Part shown: one piece after another, positions 23,105 through 33,493 of the stretch
Position numbering within the stretch: position 1 is the first letter of the stretch
Layout: every line of letters starts with the position of its first letter
Assembly: GCA_002633005.1 (NCBI GenBank)
Contig: NMRA01000415.1
Coordinates: 149,091 to 213,090, forward strand
Reading direction: 5' to 3'
Origin: Phoronis australis
Taxonomy: Eukaryota > Phoronida > Phoronidae
Length of the DNA stretch: 64,000 nucleotides
Translations under genes and position numbers: made by a program
The notes under the pieces: model-generated
Databases searched by the model: none
The model's input: only the letters and a program-made list of their open reading frames with translations
Told to the model about the DNA's origin: nothing

Positions 23105-23933
23105 TTGTGACCGAACATTTTCATTTCCTTTTTCTGATGCCAGATTTTGTTGACTACGTTTGTGTAAATACTGTATAGGCTTGTGACTGCAATACATTGT
23201 GTAACTGAATATTCTTTTCATGTTGAGAACGTCAGAAAAATATTTTCGCAACATAAAAACAATGCGACACGCTGGGGTCTAATTCTCGAAGGGACTTGCC
23301 TCTAGCCAGACCTATTTGAAACTTGGTAATTTTACTTGAGACAAACAAATGTGCAATCAAGTCACATTTTGCTTCCATTTTTAGGAGTGGATGTTCAGGC
23401 TTCGTCAAGAATCTTCGAGAAAAACCCATGTAGCTATTCTTTTCTTCGCTTTCATTTTCACTCTAAAATTCAAAGTTAATACTACAGAGAACAATACTTT
23501 ATTACCTACTAAAACAACAACAACCAAATGCTTGAGTACATCTACAGAGACTGCAGACAAAGTTCGCAACTAAATTATCATGTTATATTTAAGTGTAATG
23601 AATCAAGGGGCTGACATACCACAATTTCCAAATAACATGTAGCGATTTATAAATACTTTTTCTTTCAAAAATTGTTGCTATTCTAGGCACAATTACAGAC
23701 TTCAACTCAATTAAAAAAGAAAGATCACTGAATAACCCACATAGAAAAGCAATCACCAATTTCCGAAATCTTGCAAACTTCACTAAGGAATACACGACAA
23801 TAGAATACAAAAATGCAATATTCCCACAGAAGTTTTCAAAGAAAATTCAGTACAAAAACATTTCCAAAAACAACAGTGTAATCACCCTACACATTCATGG
23901 TTTGTGTAAAATAGCATTACCAAGTCTCATAGA
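23105..23933. other. Convergent intergenic gap between the two transposon genes
   Basis: AT-rich spacer that must hold both 3' UTRs. No further gene or terminal repeat was recognised. Confidence 0.4.
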
Positions 23934-26570
23934 CTAATGCCTTCTAGGTAGAGGGGTGTCATCAATGGCTGGACAAGAATCCGGACCTACTTGAACATTA
24001 CCTCGCCTATTTAAAGCCAACTCTCCTACTGTTCTAAGTTCAGTCATGATTTGCTGCACTTGACGAACTGTTGGGTTGTCGTTTGCCCCACCTTTGTGGC
24101 GATAATGCCCAAAGTGTTGCTCCAAGGGGTCCTGATTAAAAGCAGAGGTTAATACAAATGGGGCACCACTGTTCAACAAAAACACAGTCAATTCACAAAT
24201 GGATCGAACACTTAACTCTATACCCTCCAGAGTTTGATTACTCAGAAGCATTTTTGCTTTTTCAGCCTTGCTTAGACCAGGAACATTATTTACTGTTTCA
24301 CGCCACTGTCGAAAGTAACCAAGACAATCGTTCAATAGCCACCTTAACCTGTCATCATTCACACTTCTATATGCATCAACCTGTGGGTTGCGACTCCTGA
24401 CACCTTCATCTAAATTTTTCGTGTTCAGACAGTCAAATAACTTATTCATTATAGAGATAAATTGCACGGTTTTACTAACTTCTGCACCATAGTAAAATTC
24501 TAACGCCTTGGCAACAGTGGCACTCAAAATCTGAGCAGCTAAATTCACCTTCATTCTGGAAAAGGGTGTGAGATACACATGAGTTCTGGTTAACTTGGGG
24601 CATAACGTATACAGATTATTTTCACAGTGCTCTTCAAAGAGCCTAACAATATGACGCCATGTTATTTCTTGCCCATTCCACAAGTTTCTTGATCTGATAT
24701 GGCCACCTGAATTGCTGAAACAGTTGCGAGAAGTTTTCAGCAGGTGAGGTGGGTCTGATATGAAATATAGAAAATAATGATCAGGAGACACGGGATTTAA
24801 ACATTTGTAAATAACTCTATCAAGGTGATGATCAGCCCTAACCCTATGTAAATGAAAAAATTTCCTGTTGGGAGAGGCCCCATCACATGTTATAAATATC
24901 ACCCGAAGGTCAAGGTCAACTTCCAATACCTCTATGGCCTTCCATATTATAGGGTATAAAAAGTAGCTAGAAATCCCATCAGTGGCATAATTAGCTAAAG
25001 GAAACTTCAAGCCAGAAGTGGCACCCCTAACCATAACAACGAGAACATAGCGAGCAACAGTAGCTGCCTGATTTTTTAGTGTGTCCCTAAGCTCCTGCAG
25101 TTGATTTCCTACACTATCAAGGTCCACATATCCTATTAACTCCCCACTATGTTTGTCGTAAACCAGGTCATCCTGTACCTTAACCTCATCTTGTAAAATT
25201 CCGACAAACCGCTTATGAGGCACGTCATAACACCCCTGTTTCTTACACGCATTCTTTAAAAGGCCAAGCACGTCGGGTAGTATTCCACACCCACTTACAG
25301 TAAAATGACTGTAATCATATAAGGTGCGCGAACACGGCAGAGAAATAAATCCACTCGACCTCATGGCTTCATAAGCCTTACTCGACTTGGAACGCAAGTA
25401 CAAACACCAGCGTACTATCATGGGGTGCCAACGCATCCCCTTACCCTTATTGGTCTTATTGTACTTAACTTGCTGCTCCCAAAACAGCCGCTGAAAGCTA
25501 TCGTTTTCCGGGAAGGCAGACTCCACCTCGCCCTGGTGGTCACTAACCATACTAAACAATTGAAAACTGTCAGTCTCAGGTAAAACTAAACCCTGAACTT
25601 GAATCAAAGCATCTATCTGCTTTCGCAAACTCTCCACTTCATGATGTAACTGAGTTCGTATTTTCTTGCTTTCGGCAAGTTTTTGCTTAAGTTCTTTTGG
25701 TGTCATATAGCTCTCCCTTTTTCGACTTGAGATTAAGCCCTCTGACGGAGCATTACGACTTCCAGTAGTACACCTAGAGAGGGATTTGCGCAGAGTGGCA
25801 CTATACAGCCTACACCTAGAACATCTTTGGCCTTGCCAGACAAGAAGTTCACAAGCTACATGTCTAATTGTTGATTGACAATTATACATTTCCCGATAGG
25901 CCTGAATTGACGGTGCCTCACTACCTGATATACCACACCCAACAGGAACTAAGAACTGGAAGTCCTCCCTATCGTTACCACGACACACCTCAAACATAGA
26001 CAATCTATTGAGTAACCTACTTATATCACGGACAGACTTATATAATTTGGGTAAGCCAGTCCAAAAATCACTAGAACCAGGCAACATTTTTGTGTGAACA
26101 TTCACATGTGCAGAAAAATCTCTATGTATAGTCACTGAGACGTTCACAGAGGGGTTGATACTTTCAATCAGACTGACATACTGTATACAACTATACTTCG
26201 AGTAGTAAAAATAGCCCTCTGGTGGCTCAAGGTTTTTCACACACTCTCTCAGTTTTTCATAAGCGGAGTCCTTGTACAAAACATCAGTGTCTGTGTCTGG
26301 ACTTACGAGAACTGGGCCACTGTCCAAGATTACATAAAACTCGTCTGCATGATGACCATCAAGGTCCATCTTTTCTTCATGGACGTACCCACTGCCAACA
26401 TCATTGAAATTGGGAATTTCCCAAAACGATGAACCAACTGAAGGATGTGGCAACTGTTCGGGTGGCAGACTCACACATGAATACGGATGTTCAGCATGTC
26501 TCGTGACCACTCTTCCTTTTTTTCTCCTTACTGCGATGCCAAACTTTTTACGTTTTGGCGGTTTTGGCAT
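23934..26570 (-). CDS. P-element-superfamily transposase, THAP-less, 878 aa
   Basis: One intact exon of 878 residues. I start at the ATG at 26570 (MPKPPKRKKFGIAVRRKKGR, a nuclear-localisation-like start); the frame extends upstream only from a TTG. There is no N-terminal THAP finger. A Cys pair (RCSRC) lies near residue 250 and a coiled coil (KLAESKKIRTQLHHEVESL) near 290-325. The P-like RNase H fold follows: WHPMIVRWCLYLRSKSSKAY, first Asp in GILQDEVKV (about 460), second Asp in FITCDGASPN (about 560). The insertion domain carries WRHIVRLFEEH and LCPKLTRTHVYLTPFSRMKV; in P transposase this region binds GTP. The catalytic Glu region is FNQDPLEQHFGHYRHKGG (about 815). The protein ends soon after and lacks the YIAGY-type tail, which is found instead in the convergent gene. 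With catalytic residues intact and no stops, it may be active or recently so. Confidence 0.85.
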   Translation of the reverse strand: MPKPPKRKKFGIAVRRKKGRVVTRHAEHPYSCVSLPPEQLPHPSVGSSFWEIPNFNDVGSGYVHEEKMDLDGHHADEFYVILDSGPVLVSPDTDTDVLYKDSAYEKLRECVKNLEPPEGYFYYSKYSCIQYVSLIESINPSVNVSVTIHRDFSAHVNVHTKMLPGSSDFWTGLPKLYKSVRDISRLLNRLSMFEVCRGNDREDFQFLVPVGCGISGSEAPSIQAYREMYNCQSTIRHVACELLVWQGQRCSRCRLYSATLRKSLSRCTTGSRNAPSEGLISSRKRESYMTPKELKQKLAESKKIRTQLHHEVESLRKQIDALIQVQGLVLPETDSFQLFSMVSDHQGEVESAFPENDSFQRLFWEQQVKYNKTNKGKGMRWHPMIVRWCLYLRSKSSKAYEAMRSSGFISLPCSRTLYDYSHFTVSGCGILPDVLGLLKNACKKQGCYDVPHKRFVGILQDEVKVQDDLVYDKHSGELIGYVDLDSVGNQLQELRDTLKNQAATVARYVLVVMVRGATSGLKFPLANYATDGISSYFLYPIIWKAIEVLEVDLDLRVIFITCDGASPNRKFFHLHRVRADHHLDRVIYKCLNPVSPDHYFLYFISDPPHLLKTSRNCFSNSGGHIRSRNLWNGQEITWRHIVRLFEEHCENNLYTLCPKLTRTHVYLTPFSRMKVNLAAQILSATVAKALEFYYGAEVSKTVQFISIMNKLFDCLNTKNLDEGVRSRNPQVDAYRSVNDDRLRWLLNDCLGYFRQWRETVNNVPGLSKAEKAKMLLSNQTLEGIELSVRSICELTVFLLNSGAPFVLTSAFNQDPLEQHFGHYRHKGGANDNPTVRQVQQIMTELRTVGELALNRRGNVQVGPDSCPAIDDTPLPRRH

Positions 26571-26668
26571 CTTCTGAAACACAGAATGTTGCAATATGTG
26601 AAGTCTCTTCAAAATATTGATCTTTATGTCAAACAGTCACTTTTACATAACTTTTCAATACTTAAAAG

Positions 26669-26744
26669 TAGACCCATAAAACTATACATTTTGAAATCCT
26701 TGAGGATCCTCAGGGATTTGAAAAATATACATTTTGTGGGTCTA
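26669..26744. repeat. 76-bp imperfect palindrome upstream of the transposase
   Basis: Centred on AGGATCCT at 26703-26710. The outer arms are TAGACCCA / TGGGTCTA and the inner arms TACATTTT...AAATCC / GGATTT...AAAATATACATTTTG-type, with few mismatches over 38 bases each side. It lies about 100 bases before the transposase start codon. It may be an inserted mini-hairpin, a protein-binding site or a subterminal element. Confidence 0.7.
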
Positions 26745-28123
26745 TTATCAGGGCTCGATGCTATAAAAATCAGTCCCGGGTAATATCATCAAGGCCTAGG
26801 ATCTTTCATAACCGCCGGGAATCTATTTAGATCTTTTACGATAAAGAACGAGATGCACAATTCCAAGTCACGGTCGTCTGCCGGGAGTGTGGCTTGTGCG
26901 CTAACAACGGCACCGACCAGTGCCGCAGAGCAACATGAGGGATTTTGTCGTGGATATTTGATAATAAGGACATCTTACTTGAAAAATAAATTTATTTTCC
27001 ATCACAAAGTTTGTCAAGTTTGATTGTCTAGGACTTAGTAGAAACACCTGTCCTTTTATCAAACATTATGCTGTGGTCCGAAACTCTCTTCGGCACAGCC
27101 AGAAATTTGCAAAAGTAGCCAAAAATGAAATGCGTTGAAGATCAATTCTGCAGTATCCCATGTTCACGCGACATGCTTATAAGTCATCAGGTGGGCTTTT
27201 CTTGGTTAATGTTCTTTTGAATTTGATTTGGCAACAACCAAATAATGGTCGGATTCATGCAAGTTACTATATACCTGCCAAGAAGTGTATGTTGGAAATT
27301 CTAGGTTGCATTTTACAACTTGATACGACATGGCAAAATCTCAGCTTGAATTTCCAAATTTCAGATCGCAAATGCGACCAGCTGGTCATTATGTCAAGTC
27401 CTGATTATTAATAATTGAAGTTATACAAGAAATTGGATCCTTATTAATGAACATAGGCAGTAACTTTAAGGACATTCACAACTGACAGTAAAATCAAACC
27501 GCTCAGAATGGAGGTGATTGAATAAAGCTGCAACAATAAAGCCAAGAAAAACTTACCTTATTAAGCCCAAGTCAAACAGAACCTTAGTTTCCCCAATTTT
27601 CCCCACTTCTTGAGAGCTAAAGTATTTTGATTCTGAAACAAATATTTAAATTCAGAACAATAATATACAGTTTGGTTTGCAGCAGCTAGCAGCTGACCTA
27701 CATTCGAATTACAATAAAGTCGACAATAGAGTAACAGTCAGCACTTGGTGGTCTGTGACCAGCGGCAGATGTAGGCGGCCATCTTGGATTTCAATCACAT
27801 TATTTCCTTAAACTTTTTTGAAGTTTTTATCAACTAATTAAGATTTTTTGTGATAAAACGGCTCCGTCACACCAAAATATCAATATCACTTTAACTGAAA
27901 TTGCATAAATATGACACTCAACAACGCAAACGAATTTCTGAATAATGTTACAAAATTCACGATTTCCGTGTTGATACAGACGCAGTTAAGGCATTTACAA
28001 TCAATTCCAATATTACGCGCATTTTTTATCTTCGTTTGTAGGAAAAAAACGAAAACAATAAAAAAATGGACTTCGTCACACAGTAAAACAAAGTCAACTG
28101 TTCACGATATTGGTTATTTCAAT
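26745..28123. other. Right flank of the P-like transposon up to the assembly gap
   Basis: AT-rich. It presumably contains the transposon's right terminus, but no terminal repeat matching 20826-21579 was found by eye. No gene recognised. Confidence 0.35.
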
Positions 28124-28143
28124 NNNNNNNNNNNNNNNNNNNN
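28124..28143. other. Assembly gap (20 N)
   Basis: A run of N directly abuts the second copy of the duplicated LINE, so the join here is not certain. Confidence 0.99.
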
Positions 28144-29481
28144 CCTTCGAAACATATTCTAGAAAAACTGAACTTAGTGTACGTTTTTAAATTCCTCTGG
28201 CAAGGTCGCAGTGACAAGATTACGAGCGCTCCCGAGCTGTTTGTAATTATAATGAAGGAGGTATCAGAAGGATTAACATATTTTCATTCTGTCAGGCTTT
28301 AAAGATTAACATGTTAACAAAATTTGTAAACGGTCAGTCAGGCTGCCTGTTTGTTTCATTTGATTTTTCCTGAATTTAGAAATTTCGCAAAGCATGGAGT
28401 TGACTTTCCCAAGATAAAGTTGCCCATTGACAATCACTTCTGGAAAGATTTTTTTTGAATGTGTAATCTCCTTTGGAAATTGTTTGAAGATCAAAAATCA
28501 GATAGATTTTCTTAACCAACCTTTATGGTTTAGCAGTGATCTACAGGCAGGATCAAAAAGTATTTTCTACAGGAACTAATGCAATAGAGGCATAGTCTTT
28601 ATAAAGGACTTGTTTTCCCCATACGGTAACATTTTGAACTATAGATCTATTGTGGATGTTTTAGGTATCAAAATGAACTTTATGGAGTACATGCCCTGAT
28701 AGTCTAATTTCAGTGATATTTAAGTACAAACAGAAATGTGCTACTGATAGAGTTGTTAGTTTTGATGCGTATTGTCCTGTTATGCCTACGATTTTAATGA
28801 AACTGAAAAGTGGTGAGAGAGGGTGTCAACATACCTGTACACAATTAAATTATAGTTCCGAAGTTTCAAAAGCGGAGTCACAATGGACCAACGAACTGAA
28901 AGTAAACACAACTAATTTTTCACGGGAAGAGTGTTTAACACGAACAACAAGAGACCCACGAATTAGGTGGCTTCGGTTCTTGATGAGAATTTTGACTACT
29001 AACTCATTTTCAAAAATAATTCAAGTTACGGATGACCACTCTTGTTCCTTTTGTGGACAATCGAAAGAGACTTTGAAACACTTAGTATTCAAATAGTAGG
29101 CAATTGGGCCGTCAAACAGTTGGACAAAAGTTAATAACGAAATTCTAAACAAATTAAGCAAATCCCCAGTGTGTCGGCACTCTATTCTGCAACAACGTTA
29201 TTTTTGGCTTTTTTGATAAAAAAGAAAAATTTAAAAACATTGTTTTATTATTCGGGGTAAACAGTTTATGATACCCAAAAGGCGGGGGGGTGCGAGGGGA
29301 GAGACCCGAAGGCGCCTTTAATTGTCCGAGAGCAAACCGTTATGCCAAAGCATAGGGCTCGGAGGATTCGTGGTGATCAGGCGATACATATATAGATCAA
29401 GAAACATGTATAATAAATTGTTAGCATATAGAAATGTCTATCCCGTCCTGATGAGACAACGTGGTACTGCCTGGGTGATTT
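28144..29481 (+). mobile_element. Decayed L1/Tx1-like LINE, 3' part, copy 2
   Basis: Nearly identical to 19494-20825. This copy is better preserved: one frame stays open for about 127 codons through RDPRIRWLRFLMRILTTNSF and the zinc knuckle HSCSFCGQSKETLKHLVF, where copy 1 has a stop and a shift. It ends at CTGGGTGATTT, 125 bases before the first PPT2-like start codon. Confidence 0.75.
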
Positions 29482-29605
29482 GCACCAGCTGGCCCCGCGT
29501 GGCAGGAAATCATCGCGTTATCTGCTGACCTGATGTTCTTTTGTTGCTCCGTTGTGGCGGAAGCTGACCAACCTTTGACCTCACTTGTTGACTTATTTAG
29601 ACACA

Positions 29606-29770
29606 ATGTGGTCGACACGAAAACCCAGACCTTTCTCATTGTTTCTCAGTGTTTTCCTTACATTTTGCGCTCTTGATCCGACTTCTGGGTACAAACCAGT
29701 TATCTACATGCATGGAATTCTAGCATCAGGACATAAAGAAGGAAACCCGTTTACAGATATGGTTGTACAG
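29606..29770 (+). CDS. PPT2-like alternative first exon A (or relic of a duplicate gene)
   Basis: Encodes 55 residues: a signal peptide (PFSLFLSVFLTFCALDPTSG) followed by YKPVIYMHGILASGHKEGNP, the first beta strand and oxyanion HG motif of palmitoyl-protein thioesterases. It ends at a GT donor (CAG|GTACTT) in phase 0, the same phase as exon B at 33494-33643, so either exon could splice to the shared exon at 35562. Exon A keeps YKPVI, closer to vertebrate PPT2 than exon B. No second exon of its own was found before exon B, which favours alternative first exons. An orphaned exon from a tandem duplication cannot be excluded. Confidence 0.65.
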
Positions 29771-30184
29771 GTACTTCATTAAATTTGTTTCTCACTACTG
29801 ATAGCGAACAGTTTCACACAGTCACAGGTGATGATGGTTTACCGTATAGGTTCTAAGATACTAAGCTGCTGGAGTTTTATGAATATCCTTCCTCCAACTG
29901 AAGTGGGTTGCTCTATCTGACCCCAGTAGACTGCTTGGAGCAGCTAGAGACGGCGGTTACTGTCTACTCTGAACGATGAACTCAGTAAACGAGGTGTCTC
30001 CAGTAGGCCTAGGCCAAGGGTTATTCTTGGTAAGTTAGAGTTAGAGTGACCAATCACCAATGTCTTCTAGTCTAGGTAGCCCAGGCATTAGAGGTGGTAT
30101 AGTTGCTATAGGAGCTTCATACGCGTGAGGTTTTCAGCGAAGTATGCCTCACACTGACACATAGGGGGACACCTGGCTTAATTA

Positions 30185-30290
30185 GGAGGCCGTCGATGTC
30201 TTTAATTCCTTCCAGCTCGCACAAATACTCCTGTTATCAAACTTTTTCTTCAAGCAGTCCTTCGTTCAGTTCCTAAAATCTATATCTTGC
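30185..30290 (+). repeat. Foldback-family arm (partner of 2603-2856)
   Basis: Matches one arm of the 2603 hairpin: TTTAATTCCTT, TTATCAAACTTTTTC, GCAGTCC and TTCGTTCAGTT occur in the same order. The opposite arm is missing. Confidence 0.5.
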
Positions 30291-30338
30291 CATTTTTAAC
30301 AGGTGGTGTGACGTCATACCACCTGGTGGCCACTGCTT

Positions 30339-30452
30339 GGGTAATCACTCACCCCCAACTTAAGTTTTGCCAATTTTCGGTTTAAGCGCCCGCTGCTTGG
30401 GTAATCGTCCACCCCCTGTCTCAGGGTTTCCGAATTTAAGCACCCAGGGCAT
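30339..30452 (+). repeat. Two-copy tandem repeat (~60 bp)
   Basis: The phrase CTGCTTGGGTAATC, followed by CACCCCC and GTTT-CC-AATTT...TTTAAGC, appears twice in succession. Divergence is moderate. Confidence 0.5.
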
Positions 30453-33400
30453 TAATCCACGAGTTTACGGTATGTTCTCTCTACAACGGAAAATTCAGAC
30501 TTGATGGGAATCATAAATTCATGGACATATAATTGGTATTAAGTCCTTATTCATGCCATGAAGGATTAATTGTAAAGTCATGAAACGTATGACTACTGAA
30601 CTCACCAGCAGACACTAGGTGCCAAACTATTTGGAGCACCGAGTTTTTCAATAGCCCTGAATTTCCCCTCGAAGGTTATTGTTATCTGCTTGGGAGTCGA
30701 CTTCAGGTACAACAAGTCATGTGACTTTCAAACTGGAGAGTGCATTGGCTGTGTGACTGTATTGAATTTCACACGAATGCACATGAAGTTTATCTCCGAG
30801 GCCCAAAATTTCAAGCTAAAGGAAAATATATGAGGTGTGATCTGAATGGTGTTGAAGCGGTTTTTCAAATCTACAAGATCAAACTCGTTTTCAAATTGAG
30901 TTTTCAAAAATATGGCGGGTGGGCTGAACTCAATGGTTACAACCAAAATTTAAACTCGTTACTGTGACGACAGGCTGTAGAGAGTACTGCATGTTTCTAA
31001 CTTGAGCTCCAAATCCCAGTTTGAATTGGTACATGGTAATTTTCCACTTACCACAGAAATTTTTTTGCCAAATTGTCATTCCTTTCTAGTTTTCAAAGTC
31101 CAATTACTTTGCTGAAAATGATTGGAAACCTTGCCAATTGTTAATAATTTTATGGCATGTACACGACACAGTACAAAACATGGTGAAACATGCTGCCTTT
31201 ACTACAAATTTGTTACCTTTATTTTTATGGAGACATTTGAATCTCACTTGTGATCTTTATCACTGGTAATTGCGTGCTGACTGATACTTCCGGCTTTGAC
31301 TGTCTACTGTATTGTGTTTGTGGTGCACTTCTGAAAATGAAACCATCAATAGATGATCTAAACTGGAACAAGGAAGTTTGAAGAAAGTATACAGTGTAGT
31401 TATTCATCCAGGAGGGGTTGCTCAGTTTTCATCAGGGATTAGGGATTCCTACGTTTTTTATGTTTAATATCCTTTAAAACAAAGTGGTCGTTATATGCAA
31501 TCCTGAGGCTATGAAGTGGACACAGTACAATCCGAGATTTAAATAAGCTATCATCCCGTCATGGTGCGTGGAAGATTTCTATGCATAATAGGTACCTTTT
31601 GCTTAAACTGAAACTATTTTAGTGAATTTCTGAGACGCCTTAATAGGAATTTCAGAGGTTTGTTGCGTTCAGGCATTTCGACCGTTCTGAAGAAGTTAAG
31701 TGGCTATTCTTGGGCAGTCTGCTTTGATCGCTGGTTTCTTGCGTGCCGCTAGGTGGTCAGTAGTCAGCAAGCAGGTTAATTTTCCTCAGGAAATTTTTTT
31801 ACACTGGCATTTCTGATTGGCTAGTCGAATTCTCAACAGGCAGCGCTTTACGCAAACAAACTGGCATGACTGATGGACTGAAGAGTAAATGTGGTCAAGA
31901 GTAAATGTGGTCTGTTGTACAGACAAATCGGTGCATAAAATTTATGTTCAGGAAATGTGAATCCTAGAAATTGTGGTTGCGCCTTTTCGGAGTGCATCTT
32001 TCTACTTTTGTTGATGATACTGTCCTGTATTCATTCAGTGTGAATAACACACGGGTCAAATCGGCGAGATATGTGTTAATTGTGCATATATGTGCTTCAA
32101 GCACGCGGCTATTAAACATTACTGCAGAAACAAAATAGTTGCTGCAACGCCACTTGCATGACAGGGCTGAAAATCGTTCACACTCCGCCATTTTCTCATG
32201 GTGCTTTAAGCTAACCAATGACTGCTGAGGTTACATCAACCAATGCTAAAGCGCGTGCCACTGCGTGATACCTGGTGCTGGCTAGGCACGTAGGGAACCA
32301 GTGAGTCTGCTTTGGTGAAACTGCATTATGGGAAGTTGAATCGTTCAGCCGCTATGTTCTTTTTTTTAAATTTATTTTCATTTCATTCATCCTGGTACGT
32401 TGATGGACACTCTAATTGTAGCCGCACTAGCCAGTAAGATATTTCCTGTCTGCATTATGTACCTATAAAAGTCACAAGGAGTCTTTGTATCAAATTTCTT
32501 AACTTTACAAGTCATAATGTTGGCTTGTGTGACTATAATAACTAGTGTCAACAGTTTGTTCTTGGAGTAGTAAGCTCTGTTGCTTGCGCTTGTGGGGTAC
32601 CACCAAACATTCAAGATCCAGATCACGCTTATGGCTGGTAAAATAAAAAATGGTTACAATAAACCGTATGATTAGCAAGTTCCACTCGGCACAATTACAT
32701 TTGGAGGGTATTCATTGTAGGATTGTTCCATCGAGACGCGTTGTTTTATTATTTGCAATTTTTTATTTAAATTTGGGACACATGTTCACCATTTTGATAT
32801 AAATTCGGAGTATCAGCTCAGACTAAGTGGGTACAAAATAGGATGGGTGATTACAATTTTTGCTCAGCATAAATTTCTGTTTGTACATTCTGCACAGTAT
32901 ACGGTGACAAGATTTTTAAAAGTCTTTACACTGCAGAAGAACCAGGTATGATTTGCATATACCCTTTTTCCAGATGGGGTGTAAATGTCGGTCATGTTTT
33001 AATTCGCCCTTCGATAGGTATAGATGTGCGATTCAATTCTAGCTCTTGGCATAAACACAGGTTGCATGTTTTCATTTTGACCTGGTATAAATATCGTCCC
33101 ATATTTGGAACCTCAACAACAACACCCACCCCTCCACAAATTATAAAAGCGGATTCTCCATGGCTCTACTCCTTTTGTCTGGTCAACCTTTATTTTGTTT
33201 ATCTGCCCACAACCAGACACCACTATACCACAAGGGGTCAGCACTCAACACCCACTCAGTTGACAAAACGTCCGAGTCAACTCCTCCTGTGACAAAGTGC
33301 CCCCCTCCAGGTTTTATCACTTTGTGTTGTGAATGAATTAACCCTGGTCCTGAATCTTGTTCATGTAATGACAAAAGAGCAAATCATGGCTTGTTCAGGG

Positions 33401-33493
33401 GTTTGAATACTGAAACCAGGAAGTGAAGTCTGGTTTCATTACTGTAGTATACATAACTTGTCTAGTTCCTGATTGAACCATTTCACAGGCACG

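Larger units (their letters stand above)
29771..33493. other. Between the two PPT2-like first exons
   Basis: No further coding exon was recognised. It holds a foldback-family arm (30185-30290) and a two-copy tandem repeat of about 60 bases (30339-30452, unit starting CTGCTTGGGTAATC). The rest is AT-rich with unsupported short frames. Confidence 0.45.
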
